The notes under the pieces are model-generated. The model was not told the DNA's origin and did not search any database. It saw only the letters and a list, made by a program, of their open reading frames with translations. From contig JBAZID010000001.1 in the NCBI GenBank assembly GCA_041651995.1, forward strand, positions 186,001-250,000: a stretch of DNA of 64,000 nt. The letters are read 5' to 3'. How positions within the stretch are numbered: position 1 is the first letter of the stretch; every line of letters begins with the position of its first letter. A program made the position numbers and the translations under genes. Below, piece after piece: positions 41,825 through 50,834 of the stretch. The stretch is from Sulfuricella sp. Lineage in GTDB: Bacteria; Pseudomonadota; Gammaproteobacteria; Burkholderiales; Sulfuricellaceae.

Positions 41825-43183
41825 ATGGAATACCTCGATCTCTCTCCCATCGCCCGCGTCAGCGGCAGCATCACCCTGCCCGGCTCAAAAAGCATTTCCA
41901 ACCGCACCCTGCTGCTGGCCGCGCTGGCCGAAGGGGTGACCGAGGTCAAGGCACTGCTGGCGTCCGACGACACCGGCCACATGCTGGAAGCACTGAAGAA
42001 GCTCGGCGTGCAATGGGAACAGCACGGCGCCAGCCGCGACTATCGCGTGCACGGCGTGGGCGGCGCGTTTCCCGTCAAAAGTGCCGCCCTGTTCCTGGGC
42101 AATGCCGGCACCGCCTTCCGCCCGCTGACTGCCGTCCTGGCCCTGTGCCAGGGCGACTACCAGCTCAGCGGCGTGGCGCGCATGCACGAGCGCCCCATCG
42201 GCGACCTGGTGGACGGCCTGCGCCAGCTCGGCGCCGATATCCGCTATCTCGGCAACGAAGGCTTCCCGCCGCTGAACATCAAGCCGGCCAACCCTCTCCC
42301 TAACCCTCTCCCGCAAGCGGGAGAGGGAACCAAGACCCCCTCCCCCGCTTCCGGGGGAGGGCTGGGGAGAGGGCTAGTCAAAATTCGCGGCAATGTCTCC
42401 AGCCAGTTCCTCACCGCGCTGCTGATGGCTGCGCCGCTGGCCGGGCAGGACGTGAACATCGAAGTGATCGGCGAACTGATTTCCAAGCCCTACATCGAAA
42501 TCACACTCAACCTGATGCGCCGTTTCGGCGTCGAAGTGGAGCGCCAGGGCTGGCAGGTGTTCACCATCCGCGCCGGGCAGAAATACACCAGTCCGGGCGA
42601 GATTCATGTCGAAGGCGATGCCTCCAGCGCCTCCTACTTCCTCGCCGCCGGAGCCATCGGCAAAGGCCCGGTGCGCGTCGAGGGCGTGGGCAGGACCAGC
42701 ATCCAGGGCGACGTGCGCTTTGCCGAAGCCTTGGAACAGATGGGCGCCACCATCACGATGGGCGACAACTGGATCGAATCCAGCGGCACGGGCAAACTCC
42801 GGGCCATCGACCTCGACTGCAACCACATCCCCGACGCCGCCATGACCCTGGCGGTAGCCGCCCTGTTCGCCGACGGCACCACCACCCTGCGCAACATCGC
42901 CAGCTGGCGCGTCAAGGAAACCGACCGCATCGTTGCCATGGCAAACGAATTGCGTAAGGTCGGCGCGACTGTGGAGGAAGGTCCGGACTTTATCCGCGTC
43001 ACCCCCCCCGCCACCCTGACGCCGAATGCAGTCATCGACACCTATGACGACCACCGCATGGCGATGTGTTTTGGGCTGATCTCGCTAGGCGGTGTGCCGG
43101 TGCGCATCAACGACCCGAAGTGCGTGGCCAAGACCTTCCCGGACTACTTCAACAGCCTGCAATCCATTGCCCATAATTCTTGA
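41825..43183 (+). CDS. aroA: 3-phosphoshikimate 1-carboxyvinyltransferase (EPSP synthase), with in-frame repeat insertion
   Basis: A 452-residue EPSP synthase, sixth shikimate step. LPGSKSISNRTLLLAAL, LGNAGTAFRPLTA, VSSQFLTALLM and the late DHRMAMCFGL motif are intact. Residues about 156-184 are encoded by a palindromic repeat inserted in frame between PLNIKPA and VKIRGN. Without it the length would be 423, normal for the family. The insert lies in a surface-exposed turn before the VSSQ strand, which may explain tolerance. Confidence 0.95.
   Translation: MEYLDLSPIARVSGSITLPGSKSISNRTLLLAALAEGVTEVKALLASDDTGHMLEALKKLGVQWEQHGASRDYRVHGVGGAFPVKSAALFLGNAGTAFRPLTAVLALCQGDYQLSGVARMHERPIGDLVDGLRQLGADIRYLGNEGFPPLNIKPANPLPNPLPQAGEGTKTPSPASGGGLGRGLVKIRGNVSSQFLTALLMAAPLAGQDVNIEVIGELISKPYIEITLNLMRRFGVEVERQGWQVFTIRAGQKYTSPGEIHVEGDASSASYFLAAGAIGKGPVRVEGVGRTSIQGDVRFAEALEQMGATITMGDNWIESSGTGKLRAIDLDCNHIPDAAMTLAVAALFADGTTTLRNIASWRVKETDRIVAMANELRKVGATVEEGPDFIRVTPPATLTPNAVIDTYDDHRMAMCFGLISLGGVPVRINDPKCVAKTFPDYFNSLQSIAHNS
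42290..42376. repeat. 87-base palindromic repeat in frame inside aroA (family E)
   Basis: Inner arms CCCTCTCCCGC / GCGGGAGAGGG (42304-42314 and 42317-42327) and a second hairpin CCCTCCCCC / GGGGGAGGG are nested in outer CCCTCTCCC / GGGAGAGGG. The length is 29 codons with no stop in the aroA frame. Confidence 0.88.
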
Positions 43184-43190
43184 GCCACAA

Positions 43191-43892
43191 ATGCACCACT
43201 CCTCACTCCTCACTCCTCACCCCTCACCCATTCCCGTCATCGCCATCGACGGTCCCTCCGCTTCGGGCAAGGGCACCGTTGCCGCACTGGTAGCAAAAGA
43301 ACTGGGATTTCACTATCTCGACAGCGGCGCCATTTACCGCGTTACCGCCCTGGCGGCGCTGCGCGCCGGCATCGCCCTGGAGGACGAAGCCGCACTGGCT
43401 CAGCTCGCCAGCCAGCTCGATGTGCGTTTCGACAATGGCGAAATCTGGCTCGCCGGTGAAAAAGTGGGCGATGACGTGCGTTCCGAGGCCTCCGGCAATG
43501 CAGCTTCCCGCATCGCTACACTGCCCCGCCTGCGCCAGGCCTTGCTGGAGTTCCAGCGCAGCTTCCGCACGGCGCCAGGCCTGGTGGCGGATGGACGCGA
43601 CATGGGCTCGGTAGTGTTTCCTGACGCCACGCTCAAAATTTTCCTCACCGCCAGCGCCGAGGTTAGAGCGGAACGGCGCTATAAACAGTTGATGGGAAAA
43701 GGAATGCATGCTAATCTTTCGCAGATTTTGCAGGATCTGCAACAACGCGATGCGCGCGACAGTGCCCGTAGTGTTGCCCCCCTGCAGAAATTTGCGGATG
43801 CCCACCTGCTTGAAACCAGTTCTATCAACATCGCCGAAGCGGTGACCGAAGTTCTGGCGCAATATCAGGATAGCGTCCGTCAGGCGTCATGA
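43191..43892 (+). CDS. cmk: Cytidylate kinase (repeat-derived N-terminus)
   Basis: A 233-residue CMP/dCMP kinase. The P-loop is DGPSASGKGTV; DGRDMGSVVFPDA and the late DSARSVAPL are present. The first 13 residues after Met come from a TCCTCAC heptamer array, so the conserved PVIAIDG strand begins later than usual. The frame is open upstream into the aroA end, but this ATG is the first sensible start. Sits before rpsA as in E. coli. Confidence 0.94.
   Translation: MHHSSLLTPHPSPIPVIAIDGPSASGKGTVAALVAKELGFHYLDSGAIYRVTALAALRAGIALEDEAALAQLASQLDVRFDNGEIWLAGEKVGDDVRSEASGNAASRIATLPRLRQALLEFQRSFRTAPGLVADGRDMGSVVFPDATLKIFLTASAEVRAERRYKQLMGKGMHANLSQILQDLQQRDARDSARSVAPLQKFADAHLLETSSINIAEAVTEVLAQYQDSVRQAS
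43197..43229 (+). repeat. TCCTCAC heptamer array at the start of cmk (family F)
   Basis: About four tandem TCCTCAC-like units (the last is CCCTCAC) directly after the cmk start codon. The unit length is not a multiple of three. Related arrays occur in cysS and, in opposite orientation, at the rfaE1 start. Confidence 0.85.
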
Positions 43893-43916
43893 ATTTAGGT
43901 TTTGCGGAATTCTAAG

Positions 43917-43960
43917 CGGCGCGTTTATCGGCTTGAAAGCCGAACCAGACGCGCCGTTTT
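43917..43960 (+). terminator. branched terminator-like hairpin between cmk and rpsA
   Basis: Outer stem CGGCGCGT / ACGCGCCG encloses an inner hairpin CGGCTT-GAA-AGCCG and is followed by TTTTATCTTTTT. It probably separates cmk from the highly expressed rpsA. Confidence 0.75.
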
Positions 43961-44040
43961 ATCTTTTTGTAAATACTGCCGATTCTGACAATCAACAACT
44001 TGCCCCGTGGCTCATTACGGGTTAGTGGATTTTATTTTTT

Positions 44041-45753
44041 ATGACTACTGCTGCTCCTGCCTCCTCCGAAAGTTTTGCCGCCCTGTTTGAAGAAAGCCTG
44101 CAACGCCAGGAAATGCGTTCAGGTGAACTGATTACCGCTGAAGTCGTGTCCGTGGACAACGACGTGGTGATCGTCAATGCCGGCCTCAAGTCCGAAAGCG
44201 TGATCGACGCCAACGAATTCAAGAACGACCTGGGCGAAATCGAAGTTCAGCCTGGCGATTTCGTCAGCGTTTGCATCGAAGCCATGGAAGACGGCTACGG
44301 TTCGACCAAACTGTCGCGCGAAAAAGCCAAGCGCATGGCCGCCTGGAACGACCTCGACAAGGCAATGGAAGAAGGCACACTGGTCAGCGGCGTCATCAGC
44401 GGCTCCGTCAAGGGTGGCCTGACCGTCACCGTGAACGGCATCCGCGCCTTCCTGCCCGGCTCGCTGGTGGACATCCGCCCGGTCAAGGACACCACGCCCT
44501 ACCAGGGCAAGCAGATGGAATTCAAGGTCATCAAGCTCGACCGCAAGCGCAACAACGTGGTGGTATCGCGCCGTGCCGTGCTGGAAGCCAGCCAGGGCGC
44601 CGAGCGTCAGGCTCTGCTGGAAAACCTGAAAGAAGGCGCAGTGGTCAAGGGCATCGTCAAGAACATCACCGACTACGGCGCATTCGTGGATCTGGGCGGC
44701 ATCGACGGCCTGCTGCACATCACCGACCTGGCCTGGCGCCGCGTCAAGCATCCTTCCGAAGTCCTCACCGTGGGTGACGAAGTGGAAGCCAAGATTCTCA
44801 AGTTCGACCAGGAAAAGAACCGCGTCTCCCTGGGCATCAAGCAACTGGGCGACGACCCATGGGTCAACCTGTCGCGCCGCTACCCGCAAGGCACCCGCAT
44901 GTTCGGCAAGGTTACCAACCTCACCGACTACGGTGCATTCGTGGAAATCGAGCAGGGCATCGAAGGCCTGGTACACGTTTCCGAAATGGACTGGACCAAC
45001 AAGAACGTACACCCCGCCAAGGTTGTGAGCCTGGGTGACGAAGTCGAAGTCATGATTCTGGAAATCGACGAAGAGCGCCGCCGTATCTCCCTGGGCATGA
45101 AGCAATGCAAACCGAATCCCTGGGACGAATTTGCCGCTGGCCAGAAGAAGGGCAACAAAGTTCAGGGCCAGATCAAGTCGATCACCGACTTCGGCATCTT
45201 CATCGGCCTGCCTGGTGGCATCGATGGCCTGGTACACCTGTCCGACCTGTCCTGGAACATGCCGGGTGAAGAAGCCGTGCGCAACTACAAGAAAGGCGAC
45301 GAAGTGGAAGCCGTGGTGCTGGCCATCGACGCCGAGAAAGAGCGCATCTCCCTGGGCATCAAGCAGATGGATGGCGACCCCTTCTCCAACTATGTTTCCA
45401 CCCATGACAAGGGCGACATCGTCAATGGCACGGTCAAGACCATTGACGCCAAAGGCGCGGTCATCGCACTGGACGGCGAAGTGGAAGGCTACCTGCGCGC
45501 CTCTGAAGTTTCCCGTGATCGCGTTGAAGATATTCGCAGCCACCTGAAGGAAGGCGACGAAGTCGAGACCAAGATCATCAGCGTGGACCGCAAGAACCGT
45601 AACATCAGCCTGTCCATCAAGGCCAAGGACATGGCGGATGAAACCGACGCAATGAGCAAAATGGCCAGCGAGCAAAGTGCGGCCAGCGCCGGTACCACCA
45701 ACCTGGGTGCCCTGCTGAAAGCCAAGCTGGACAATAAAAACAGCGGTCAGTAA
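44041..45753 (+). CDS. rpsA: 30S ribosomal protein S1
   Basis: A 570-residue S1 with six S1/OB repeats; repeats 3-6 show the GKVTNLTDYGAFVEIEQG-type signature most clearly. It unfolds and holds mRNA on the 30S subunit. It begins MTTAAPASSESFAALFEESL, the typical proteobacterial N-terminus. Followed closely by ihfB, as in many proteobacteria. Confidence 0.97.
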   Translation: MTTAAPASSESFAALFEESLQRQEMRSGELITAEVVSVDNDVVIVNAGLKSESVIDANEFKNDLGEIEVQPGDFVSVCIEAMEDGYGSTKLSREKAKRMAAWNDLDKAMEEGTLVSGVISGSVKGGLTVTVNGIRAFLPGSLVDIRPVKDTTPYQGKQMEFKVIKLDRKRNNVVVSRRAVLEASQGAERQALLENLKEGAVVKGIVKNITDYGAFVDLGGIDGLLHITDLAWRRVKHPSEVLTVGDEVEAKILKFDQEKNRVSLGIKQLGDDPWVNLSRRYPQGTRMFGKVTNLTDYGAFVEIEQGIEGLVHVSEMDWTNKNVHPAKVVSLGDEVEVMILEIDEERRRISLGMKQCKPNPWDEFAAGQKKGNKVQGQIKSITDFGIFIGLPGGIDGLVHLSDLSWNMPGEEAVRNYKKGDEVEAVVLAIDAEKERISLGIKQMDGDPFSNYVSTHDKGDIVNGTVKTIDAKGAVIALDGEVEGYLRASEVSRDRVEDIRSHLKEGDEVETKIISVDRKNRNISLSIKAKDMADETDAMSKMASEQSAASAGTTNLGALLKAKLDNKNSGQ

Positions 45754-45812
45754 CAATCGGGTAAATCCGGCTGGGGTTCGCCCTGGCCGGACCGTCCTCG
45801 CAGGGAAAACTC

Positions 45813-46097
45813 ATGACCAAGTCAGAATTGATTAATAAGCTGGCGGCTCGCTACCCCCAGCTTGTAGCAAAAGACGCAGAGCTTGCGGTCAAGACTGTAC
45901 TCGAAGCCATGGCGACCAGCCTGGCCCAGGGTGAACGCATAGAAATTCGCGGGTTTGGCAGCTTCAGTCTGAACTACCGCCCGCCACGCGTCGGGCGCAA
46001 TCCAAAAACCGGCGGCAAGGTAAGTGTGCCGGAAAAATATGTCCCCCACTTCAAGGCAGGCAAAGAACTGCGTGAACGTGTGGACTACCCGGAATAA
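45813..46097 (+). CDS. ihfB: Integration host factor subunit beta
   Basis: A 94-residue DNA-bending protein of the HU/IHF family. MTKSELINKLAARYPQL and the beta-arm RPPRVGRNPKTGGKV with the intercalating Pro identify the beta subunit. AGGG lies upstream of the ATG. A terminator follows. IHF commonly assists sigma-54 promoters such as the one at sqr. Confidence 0.96.
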   Translation: MTKSELINKLAARYPQLVAKDAELAVKTVLEAMATSLAQGERIEIRGFGSFSLNYRPPRVGRNPKTGGKVSVPEKYVPHFKAGKELRERVDYPE

Positions 46098-46133
46098 AGT
46101 AATTTCCCGGCTCCTGACCGGTCAGCCAATATG

Positions 46134-46166
46134 GCGGCATAATCGCAAGATCATGCCGCTTTTTTC
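46134..46166 (+). terminator. intrinsic terminator after ihfB
   Basis: GCGGCAT / ATGCCGC with an inner ATC / GAT pairing and a six-T run. Confidence 0.9.
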
Positions 46167-46184
46167 TTGATGAAGATTTAAGAC

Positions 46185-46481
46185 ATGCGTTATTTGTCCT
46201 TGATTTCTGGCATTGCACTATTTCTGCTGGCCCTCGGTTTTGCTTTCAAGAACAGCAATAGCATCACCATGCATTATTTTCTTGGCTATCAGTGGCAAGC
46301 GCCGCTGGCGCTGATCCTGGTGACGGCATTCAGCCTTGGCGCGGCATCCGGCATTGCCGCGACGCTCGGACTGGTATTCAGACAGCGGCGCGAAATCCAG
46401 AAATTGCGGCGAGAAGCCAAGGCTCTCTCGCAGACCTTCACAACCACCACCCTGGACGCCCCCGTCCAGCCCAACCCCTAG
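46185..46481 (+). CDS. lapA: LapA family (DUF1049) inner membrane protein
   Basis: A 98-residue protein with two membrane helices (LISGIALFLLALGFAF and LALILVTAFSLGAASGIAATLGLVF) and a basic cytoplasmic coiled tail (RQRREIQKLRREAKAL). LapA partners LapB in controlling LPS synthesis through FtsH and LpxC. It is 12 bases upstream of lapB. Confidence 0.9.
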   Translation: MRYLSLISGIALFLLALGFAFKNSNSITMHYFLGYQWQAPLALILVTAFSLGAASGIAATLGLVFRQRREIQKLRREAKALSQTFTTTTLDAPVQPNP

Positions 46482-46493
46482 GGCAAGCTGACG

Positions 46494-47669
46494 ATGGAAT
46501 TCGAATTCTGGTGGCTACTGGCGCTCCCCCTGTTCTTTAGCCTCGGCTGGCTGGCCGCACGGATTGACATCAAACATCTGCAGTCCGAATCCCGCCGCCT
46601 TCCGGCTTCCTATTTCAGGGGGCTGAACTTTCTCCTCAACGAACAGCAGGACAAGGCGATCGAGTCTTTCATTGAAGTTGTGCGCGCCGATCCGGAAACC
46701 GTGGAACTTCATTTCGCCCTCGGCAGCCTGTTTCGCCGCCGCGGAGAAATCGAACGCGCCATCCGCATGCACCAGACCCTGGTTGACCGCACGGGGCTGG
46801 ACAGCGAAAAAAGACTTAGCGCAAGCTTCGAACTGGGCCAGGACTATCTGAAAGCGGGGCTGCTGGATCGTGCCGAGCAAATTTTCAGCGACTTGCGCCA
46901 AACAGCCTACGCCGAACAGGCGCTCAAGTTTTTACTGGAAATTTATGAAACCGAACGGGACTGGAATAACGCCATTGCCATTGCGGGACAACTGAGTGCG
47001 ACATCGCCCACTTCTTTCAACAAGGAAATTGCGCAATTTTTCTGCGAGCTGGCAGCAAATGAAACCGCCCAGAGCAATCCGGATGCCGCTCGCGCTCACC
47101 TCAACCAGGCATTGCAAAGTTCCCGTAGCTGTGCCCGCGCAAATATCATGCTGGGCGACCTGGAAGCACAGGCGGGACGCCATGCAGAGGCCATTCAGTT
47201 CTGGAAGCGAATCGAAACCCAGAACCCGGAATACCTGACGCTCACCGCTGCAAAACTGCTCGACAATTACCGTACGCTGGGACAAAGCAACGAAGCCCTG
47301 ATTCTGCTGCGCGGCTATCTGACCCATCATACTTCCATCGATTTGCTCAATACCACATTCCAGGCCGTGCTTGAACTTGAGGGCCCGCGCGCCGCCTATG
47401 AGCTGGTTCGCGACGAGTTGCGCCGCAACCCCAGCCTGCTGGGACTGGACAAGCTGCTGGAAGCTGCGCTGCTGGATGCCCCAGCCGAGCGCAGGCAGGA
47501 CATTTCACTGGTAAAAAATCTGATTCACCAGCACAGCCTGCGCCTCGCCCTCTACCGCTGCGAAAGCTGCGGCTTCAAGGCACGGCTTTTTCACTGGCGC
47601 TGCCCCGCCTGCGGTGGCTGGGAAACACTGCCACCCAAGCGCAAGGAAGATCAGGACACTCCATCATGA
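46494..47669 (+). CDS. lapB: LPS assembly regulator LapB (YciM)
   Basis: A 391-residue protein with an N-terminal membrane anchor, a run of TPR repeats (for example YFRGLNFLLNEQQDKAIESF), and a C-terminal rubredoxin-type metal site CESCGF-CPACGGW. LapB directs LpxC to FtsH for degradation, balancing LPS and phospholipid. The stop overlaps the pyrF start by four bases. LPS-sugar genes follow. Confidence 0.94.
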   Translation: MEFEFWWLLALPLFFSLGWLAARIDIKHLQSESRRLPASYFRGLNFLLNEQQDKAIESFIEVVRADPETVELHFALGSLFRRRGEIERAIRMHQTLVDRTGLDSEKRLSASFELGQDYLKAGLLDRAEQIFSDLRQTAYAEQALKFLLEIYETERDWNNAIAIAGQLSATSPTSFNKEIAQFFCELAANETAQSNPDAARAHLNQALQSSRSCARANIMLGDLEAQAGRHAEAIQFWKRIETQNPEYLTLTAAKLLDNYRTLGQSNEALILLRGYLTHHTSIDLLNTTFQAVLELEGPRAAYELVRDELRRNPSLLGLDKLLEAALLDAPAERRQDISLVKNLIHQHSLRLALYRCESCGFKARLFHWRCPACGGWETLPPKRKEDQDTPS

Positions 47670-48394
47670 CAAACGCGCAACAAATCACAGACCCCAGAAT
47701 CATTGTCGCACTGGATTACTCCAGCGCCGCAGCCGCATCGCAACTGGTGGCGCGCCTCGACCCCACCCTGTGCAAACTCAAGGTGGGCAAGGAACTGTTT
47801 ACCGCGGCCGGCCCGGCCTGGGTGGAGCAACTTGTCAGCCAGGGATATGGCGTTTTTCTCGATCTCAAATTCCATGATATTCCCCATACCGTCGCCCAGG
47901 CATGCAAGGCTGCGGCCGGCCTCGGCGTATGGATGGTCAATGTTCATGCCCTTGGTGGCCGTGCTATGATGAACGCCGCGCGCGAAGCGCTGGAAAGCGT
48001 GCCGCAGCGGCCCAAGCTGATCGCGGTCACGGTACTGACCAGCATGGGTTCAAGCGACCTGGCCGATTTGGGAATCAGCGAGGAACCGCAGCAACTGGTG
48101 CGCCGCCTGGCCGCACTGGCCCATGATTGCCATCTCGACGGCGTGGTCTGTTCGGCGCAGGAAGCGGCCATGTTGCGGCAGGAACTGGGCGCGGGGTTCT
48201 GTCTGGTTACGCCCGGCATACGCCCGGCCAGCGCCAGCCAGGACGACCAGAAACGCATCATGACACCGGCCGATGCGCTGCGCGCGGGCGCGCACTATCT
48301 GGTGATCGGACGCCCCATCACCCAGGCAGCAGATCCCTTGCAGGCATTGCAGGCGATCGGACAAGAGATTGCAAACATTGGAGAACTGAAGTGA
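47666..48394 (+). CDS. pyrF: Orotidine 5'-phosphate decarboxylase
   Basis: A 242-residue type 1 OMP decarboxylase, last step of UMP synthesis. The catalytic motif DLKFHDIPHTV and the late TPGIRPA and GAHYLVIGRPI blocks are present. Translationally coupled to lapB before it and ugd after it by four-base overlaps. Confidence 0.96.
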   Translation: MTNAQQITDPRIIVALDYSSAAAASQLVARLDPTLCKLKVGKELFTAAGPAWVEQLVSQGYGVFLDLKFHDIPHTVAQACKAAAGLGVWMVNVHALGGRAMMNAAREALESVPQRPKLIAVTVLTSMGSSDLADLGISEEPQQLVRRLAALAHDCHLDGVVCSAQEAAMLRQELGAGFCLVTPGIRPASASQDDQKRIMTPADALRAGAHYLVIGRPITQAADPLQALQAIGQEIANIGELK

Positions 48395-49713
48395 AAGTCA
48401 GCATTATTGGAACCGGCTATGTCGGACTGGTGACCGGCACCTGCCTGGCGGAAGTGGGCAATGACGTGGTGTGCCTGGATCTGGATGAACGCAAGATCGG
48501 CATGCTCAAACAGGGCCAGATCCCCATTTACGAACCCGGCCTGGAAGACATGGTTCAGCGCAACCAGGCTGCCGGGCGCCTGCGCTTCACCACTGATGTC
48601 GCGGAAAGCGCCGCCCATGGCGTGATCCAGTTCATCGCCGTGGGCACGCCGCCGGACGAGGACGGTTCCGCCGATCTGCAATATGTGGTCGCTGCGGCCC
48701 GCGCCATCGGCCAGCACATGAACGAATACAAGGTCATAGTCGACAAGTCCACCGTGCCGGTCGGTACCGCCGACAAGGTGCGCGCCGCGGTGCAGGAAGA
48801 ACTGCAGAAACGCGCTTCGGGCCTCGATTTCAGCGTGGTTTCCAATCCCGAATTCCTCAAGGAAGGCGCTGCGGTGGAAGACTTCATGCGCCCTGACCGC
48901 ATCGTGGTCGGCACCGACAATGCCAAGGCGACGGAACTGATGCGCGCCCTCTACGCCCCGTTCCAGCGCAACCACGAACGCCTGATCGTGATGGACGTCA
49001 AATCCGCCGAGCTGACCAAGTACGCCGCCAACGCCATGCTGGCAACGCGCATCTCGTTCATGAACGAGCTTGCCAACCTGGCGGAAATCCTTGGTGCCGA
49101 CATCGAACATGTACGTCACGGCATCGGATCCGACCCGCGCATCGGCTACCACTTCCTCTACCCCGGTTGCGGCTACGGCGGCTCCTGCTTCCCCAAGGAC
49201 GTGCAGGCGCTGCAACGTACCTCGCGTGCCAACGGACTGGAGCTGCAGGTATTGAAAGCAGTGGAAGATGCCAACGACCTGCAAAAGCACATCCTGCTCA
49301 AGAAAATCACCGAGCGCTTCGGCAACGATCTGTCCGGCAAGCGTTTCGCGCTCTGGGGCCTGGCATTCAAGCCCAACACCGACGACATGCGCGAGGCGCC
49401 CAGCCGCGTGCTGATCGAAGGCCTGTGGCAGCGTGGCGCCACGGTTGCCGCCTACGACCCGGCGGCGATGGAAGAAACCCACCGCATCTATGGCGACGAC
49501 AAACGCCTCACCCTGTGCGACTCGCCCATGGCAACCATGGTCGGGGCCGACGCGCTGGCTATTGCCACGGAATGGAAAGTATTCCGCGCCCCGGACTTTG
49601 CCGCCATCAAGTCCAGCCTGAAAAACCCGGTCATTTTCGATGGCCGCAACCTGTACGAGCCGAAAGCGGTACGCGAACAGGGGTTGGAATATTTCCCGAT
49701 TGGACGGCTGTAA
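48391..49713 (+). CDS. ugd: UDP-glucose 6-dehydrogenase
   Basis: A 440-residue enzyme making UDP-glucuronate for polysaccharide or LPS. The NAD motif is GTGYVGLVTGTCLAEVG, the catalytic cysteine is in GCGYGGSCFPKDV, and GLAFKPNTDDMREAPS follows. The start is GTG overlapping the pyrF stop (GTGA), with GGAG seven bases before. The frame runs upstream into pyrF but lacks family character there. Confidence 0.95.
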   Translation: MKVSIIGTGYVGLVTGTCLAEVGNDVVCLDLDERKIGMLKQGQIPIYEPGLEDMVQRNQAAGRLRFTTDVAESAAHGVIQFIAVGTPPDEDGSADLQYVVAAARAIGQHMNEYKVIVDKSTVPVGTADKVRAAVQEELQKRASGLDFSVVSNPEFLKEGAAVEDFMRPDRIVVGTDNAKATELMRALYAPFQRNHERLIVMDVKSAELTKYAANAMLATRISFMNELANLAEILGADIEHVRHGIGSDPRIGYHFLYPGCGYGGSCFPKDVQALQRTSRANGLELQVLKAVEDANDLQKHILLKKITERFGNDLSGKRFALWGLAFKPNTDDMREAPSRVLIEGLWQRGATVAAYDPAAMEETHRIYGDDKRLTLCDSPMATMVGADALAIATEWKVFRAPDFAAIKSSLKNPVIFDGRNLYEPKAVREQGLEYFPIGRL

Positions 49714-49723
49714 AAGGTGAGGG

Positions 49724-49772
49724 TCCCGCTTGCGCGGGATTCCGACTTTCTTCGCGATACATCGCGTGAAAG
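49724..49772. repeat. two adjacent hairpins downstream of ugd
   Basis: TCCCGC-TTGC-GCGGGA (49724-49739) is followed by CTTTCTTCGCGAT / ATCGCGTGAAAG (49746-49772). No long T-run follows, so these are better read as palindromic repeats. They may weaken read-through into rfaE1. Confidence 0.6.
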
Positions 49773-49781
49773 ATCGTATAT

Positions 49782-49809
49782 GAGGAGTGAAGAGTGAGGA
49801 GTGAGGAGC
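49782..49809 (-). repeat. TCCTCAC heptamer array at the rfaE1 start (family F)
   Basis: Tandem GTGAGGA-like units (TCCTCAC on the minus strand), about four copies with one variant. The GTG start codon of rfaE1 lies within the array. Confidence 0.8.
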
Positions 49810-50717
49810 TAAAACGCGCTCGCGTCCTGGTGGTCGGCGACGTCATGCTCGACCGCTACTGGTTCGGCGAGGTCAGCCGCATCTCGCCGGAAGCGCCGGT
49901 GCCGGTGGTGCATGTCGGCAAGACCGAGGAGCGCCCTGGTGGCGCGGCCAACGTGGCGCGCAATGCCGCTGCCCTGGGCGCGCAGGTGGCGCTGCTCTCG
50001 GTGGCGGGCACCGACGAAGCGGGTGACTGCCTGGCCCGGCTGCTGGAGCATGAGAATATCAAGGTGGTGCTGCACCGCGATGCGGAACTCGACACCACCA
50101 TCAAGCTGCGCGTCATTGGCCGCCAGCAGCAGTTGCTGCGCATTGATTTCGAAACCTGGCCGGGCCACGAGGTGCTGCAGAACAAGCTGGCCGATTTCGA
50201 ACGCATGCTGGCGGACTCCGACGTGGTGATCCTTTCCGATTACGGCAAGGGCGGCCTGACGCACATCCGGCGCATGATCGAACTGGCCCGTGCTTGCGGC
50301 AAACCGGTTCTGGTGGACCCCAAGGGGGAAGACTACGAGCGCTACCGCGGCGCCACCCTGCTGACGCCCAACCGCAGCGAATTCAGGCAGGTCGCGGGCA
50401 GCTGGCACAACGAGGAAGAACTGACGCGCAAGGCCCAGGCCCTGCGCAGCCAGCTTGACCTTGCCGCCCTGCTGGTCACGCGCAGCGAGGAAGGCATGAC
50501 GCTGTACCGCGAAGGAGAGACTTTGCACGAACCCACCCAGGCGCGCGAAGTATTCGACGTCAGCGGCGCCGGGGATACGGTAATCGCCACCCTCGGCACC
50601 ATGCTCGCTGCCGGGGCGGATTTGCCAGAAGCGGTGCAGCTCGCCAACCGCGCCGCCGGCATCGTGGTCGGCAAGCTGGGCACGGCGGTGGTGAGTCACG
50701 AGGAATTGTTTGGATGA
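49794..50717 (+). CDS. rfaE1: D-glycero-beta-D-manno-heptose-7-phosphate kinase (RfaE domain I)
   Basis: A 307-residue PfkB-family kinase of LPS inner-core heptose synthesis. VLVVGDVMLDRYWFG, GGAANVARNAAALG and the anion-hole DVSGAGDTVIATL are present. Only the kinase half of bifunctional HldE is encoded; the cytidylyltransferase must be elsewhere. The GTG start lies in a heptamer repeat, and the usual short N-terminal extension is reduced. rfaD follows. Confidence 0.93.
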   Translation: MRSEELKRARVLVVGDVMLDRYWFGEVSRISPEAPVPVVHVGKTEERPGGAANVARNAAALGAQVALLSVAGTDEAGDCLARLLEHENIKVVLHRDAELDTTIKLRVIGRQQQLLRIDFETWPGHEVLQNKLADFERMLADSDVVILSDYGKGGLTHIRRMIELARACGKPVLVDPKGEDYERYRGATLLTPNRSEFRQVAGSWHNEEELTRKAQALRSQLDLAALLVTRSEEGMTLYREGETLHEPTQAREVFDVSGAGDTVIATLGTMLAAGADLPEAVQLANRAAGIVVGKLGTAVVSHEELFG

Positions 50718-50725
50718 AAACATTT

Positions 50726-50810
50726 AACCACGGAGCGCACGGAGAACACGGAGATTGCATGTCAGTGAAATTGGGCGTTAATTTCTCCGTGCCCTCCGTG
50801 CGCCGTGGTT
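50726..50810. repeat. palindromic repeat family A, copy 3 (rfaE1-rfaD)
   Basis: AACCACGGAG and a right arm ending CCGTGGTT, as in copies 1 and 2, but with a longer unpaired centre (about 30 bases) unlike the other copies. Confidence 0.83.
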
Positions 50811-50834
50811 CATATTATTGAATAAGGAAGAATC

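Noticed and set aside
43197..43229. CRISPR-like array
   Set aside because: Units are seven bases and directly adjacent, with no spacers and no cas genes.
44119..45756. 545-codon minus-strand frame opposite rpsA
   Set aside because: A mirror of the S1 coding sequence with no recognisable domains.
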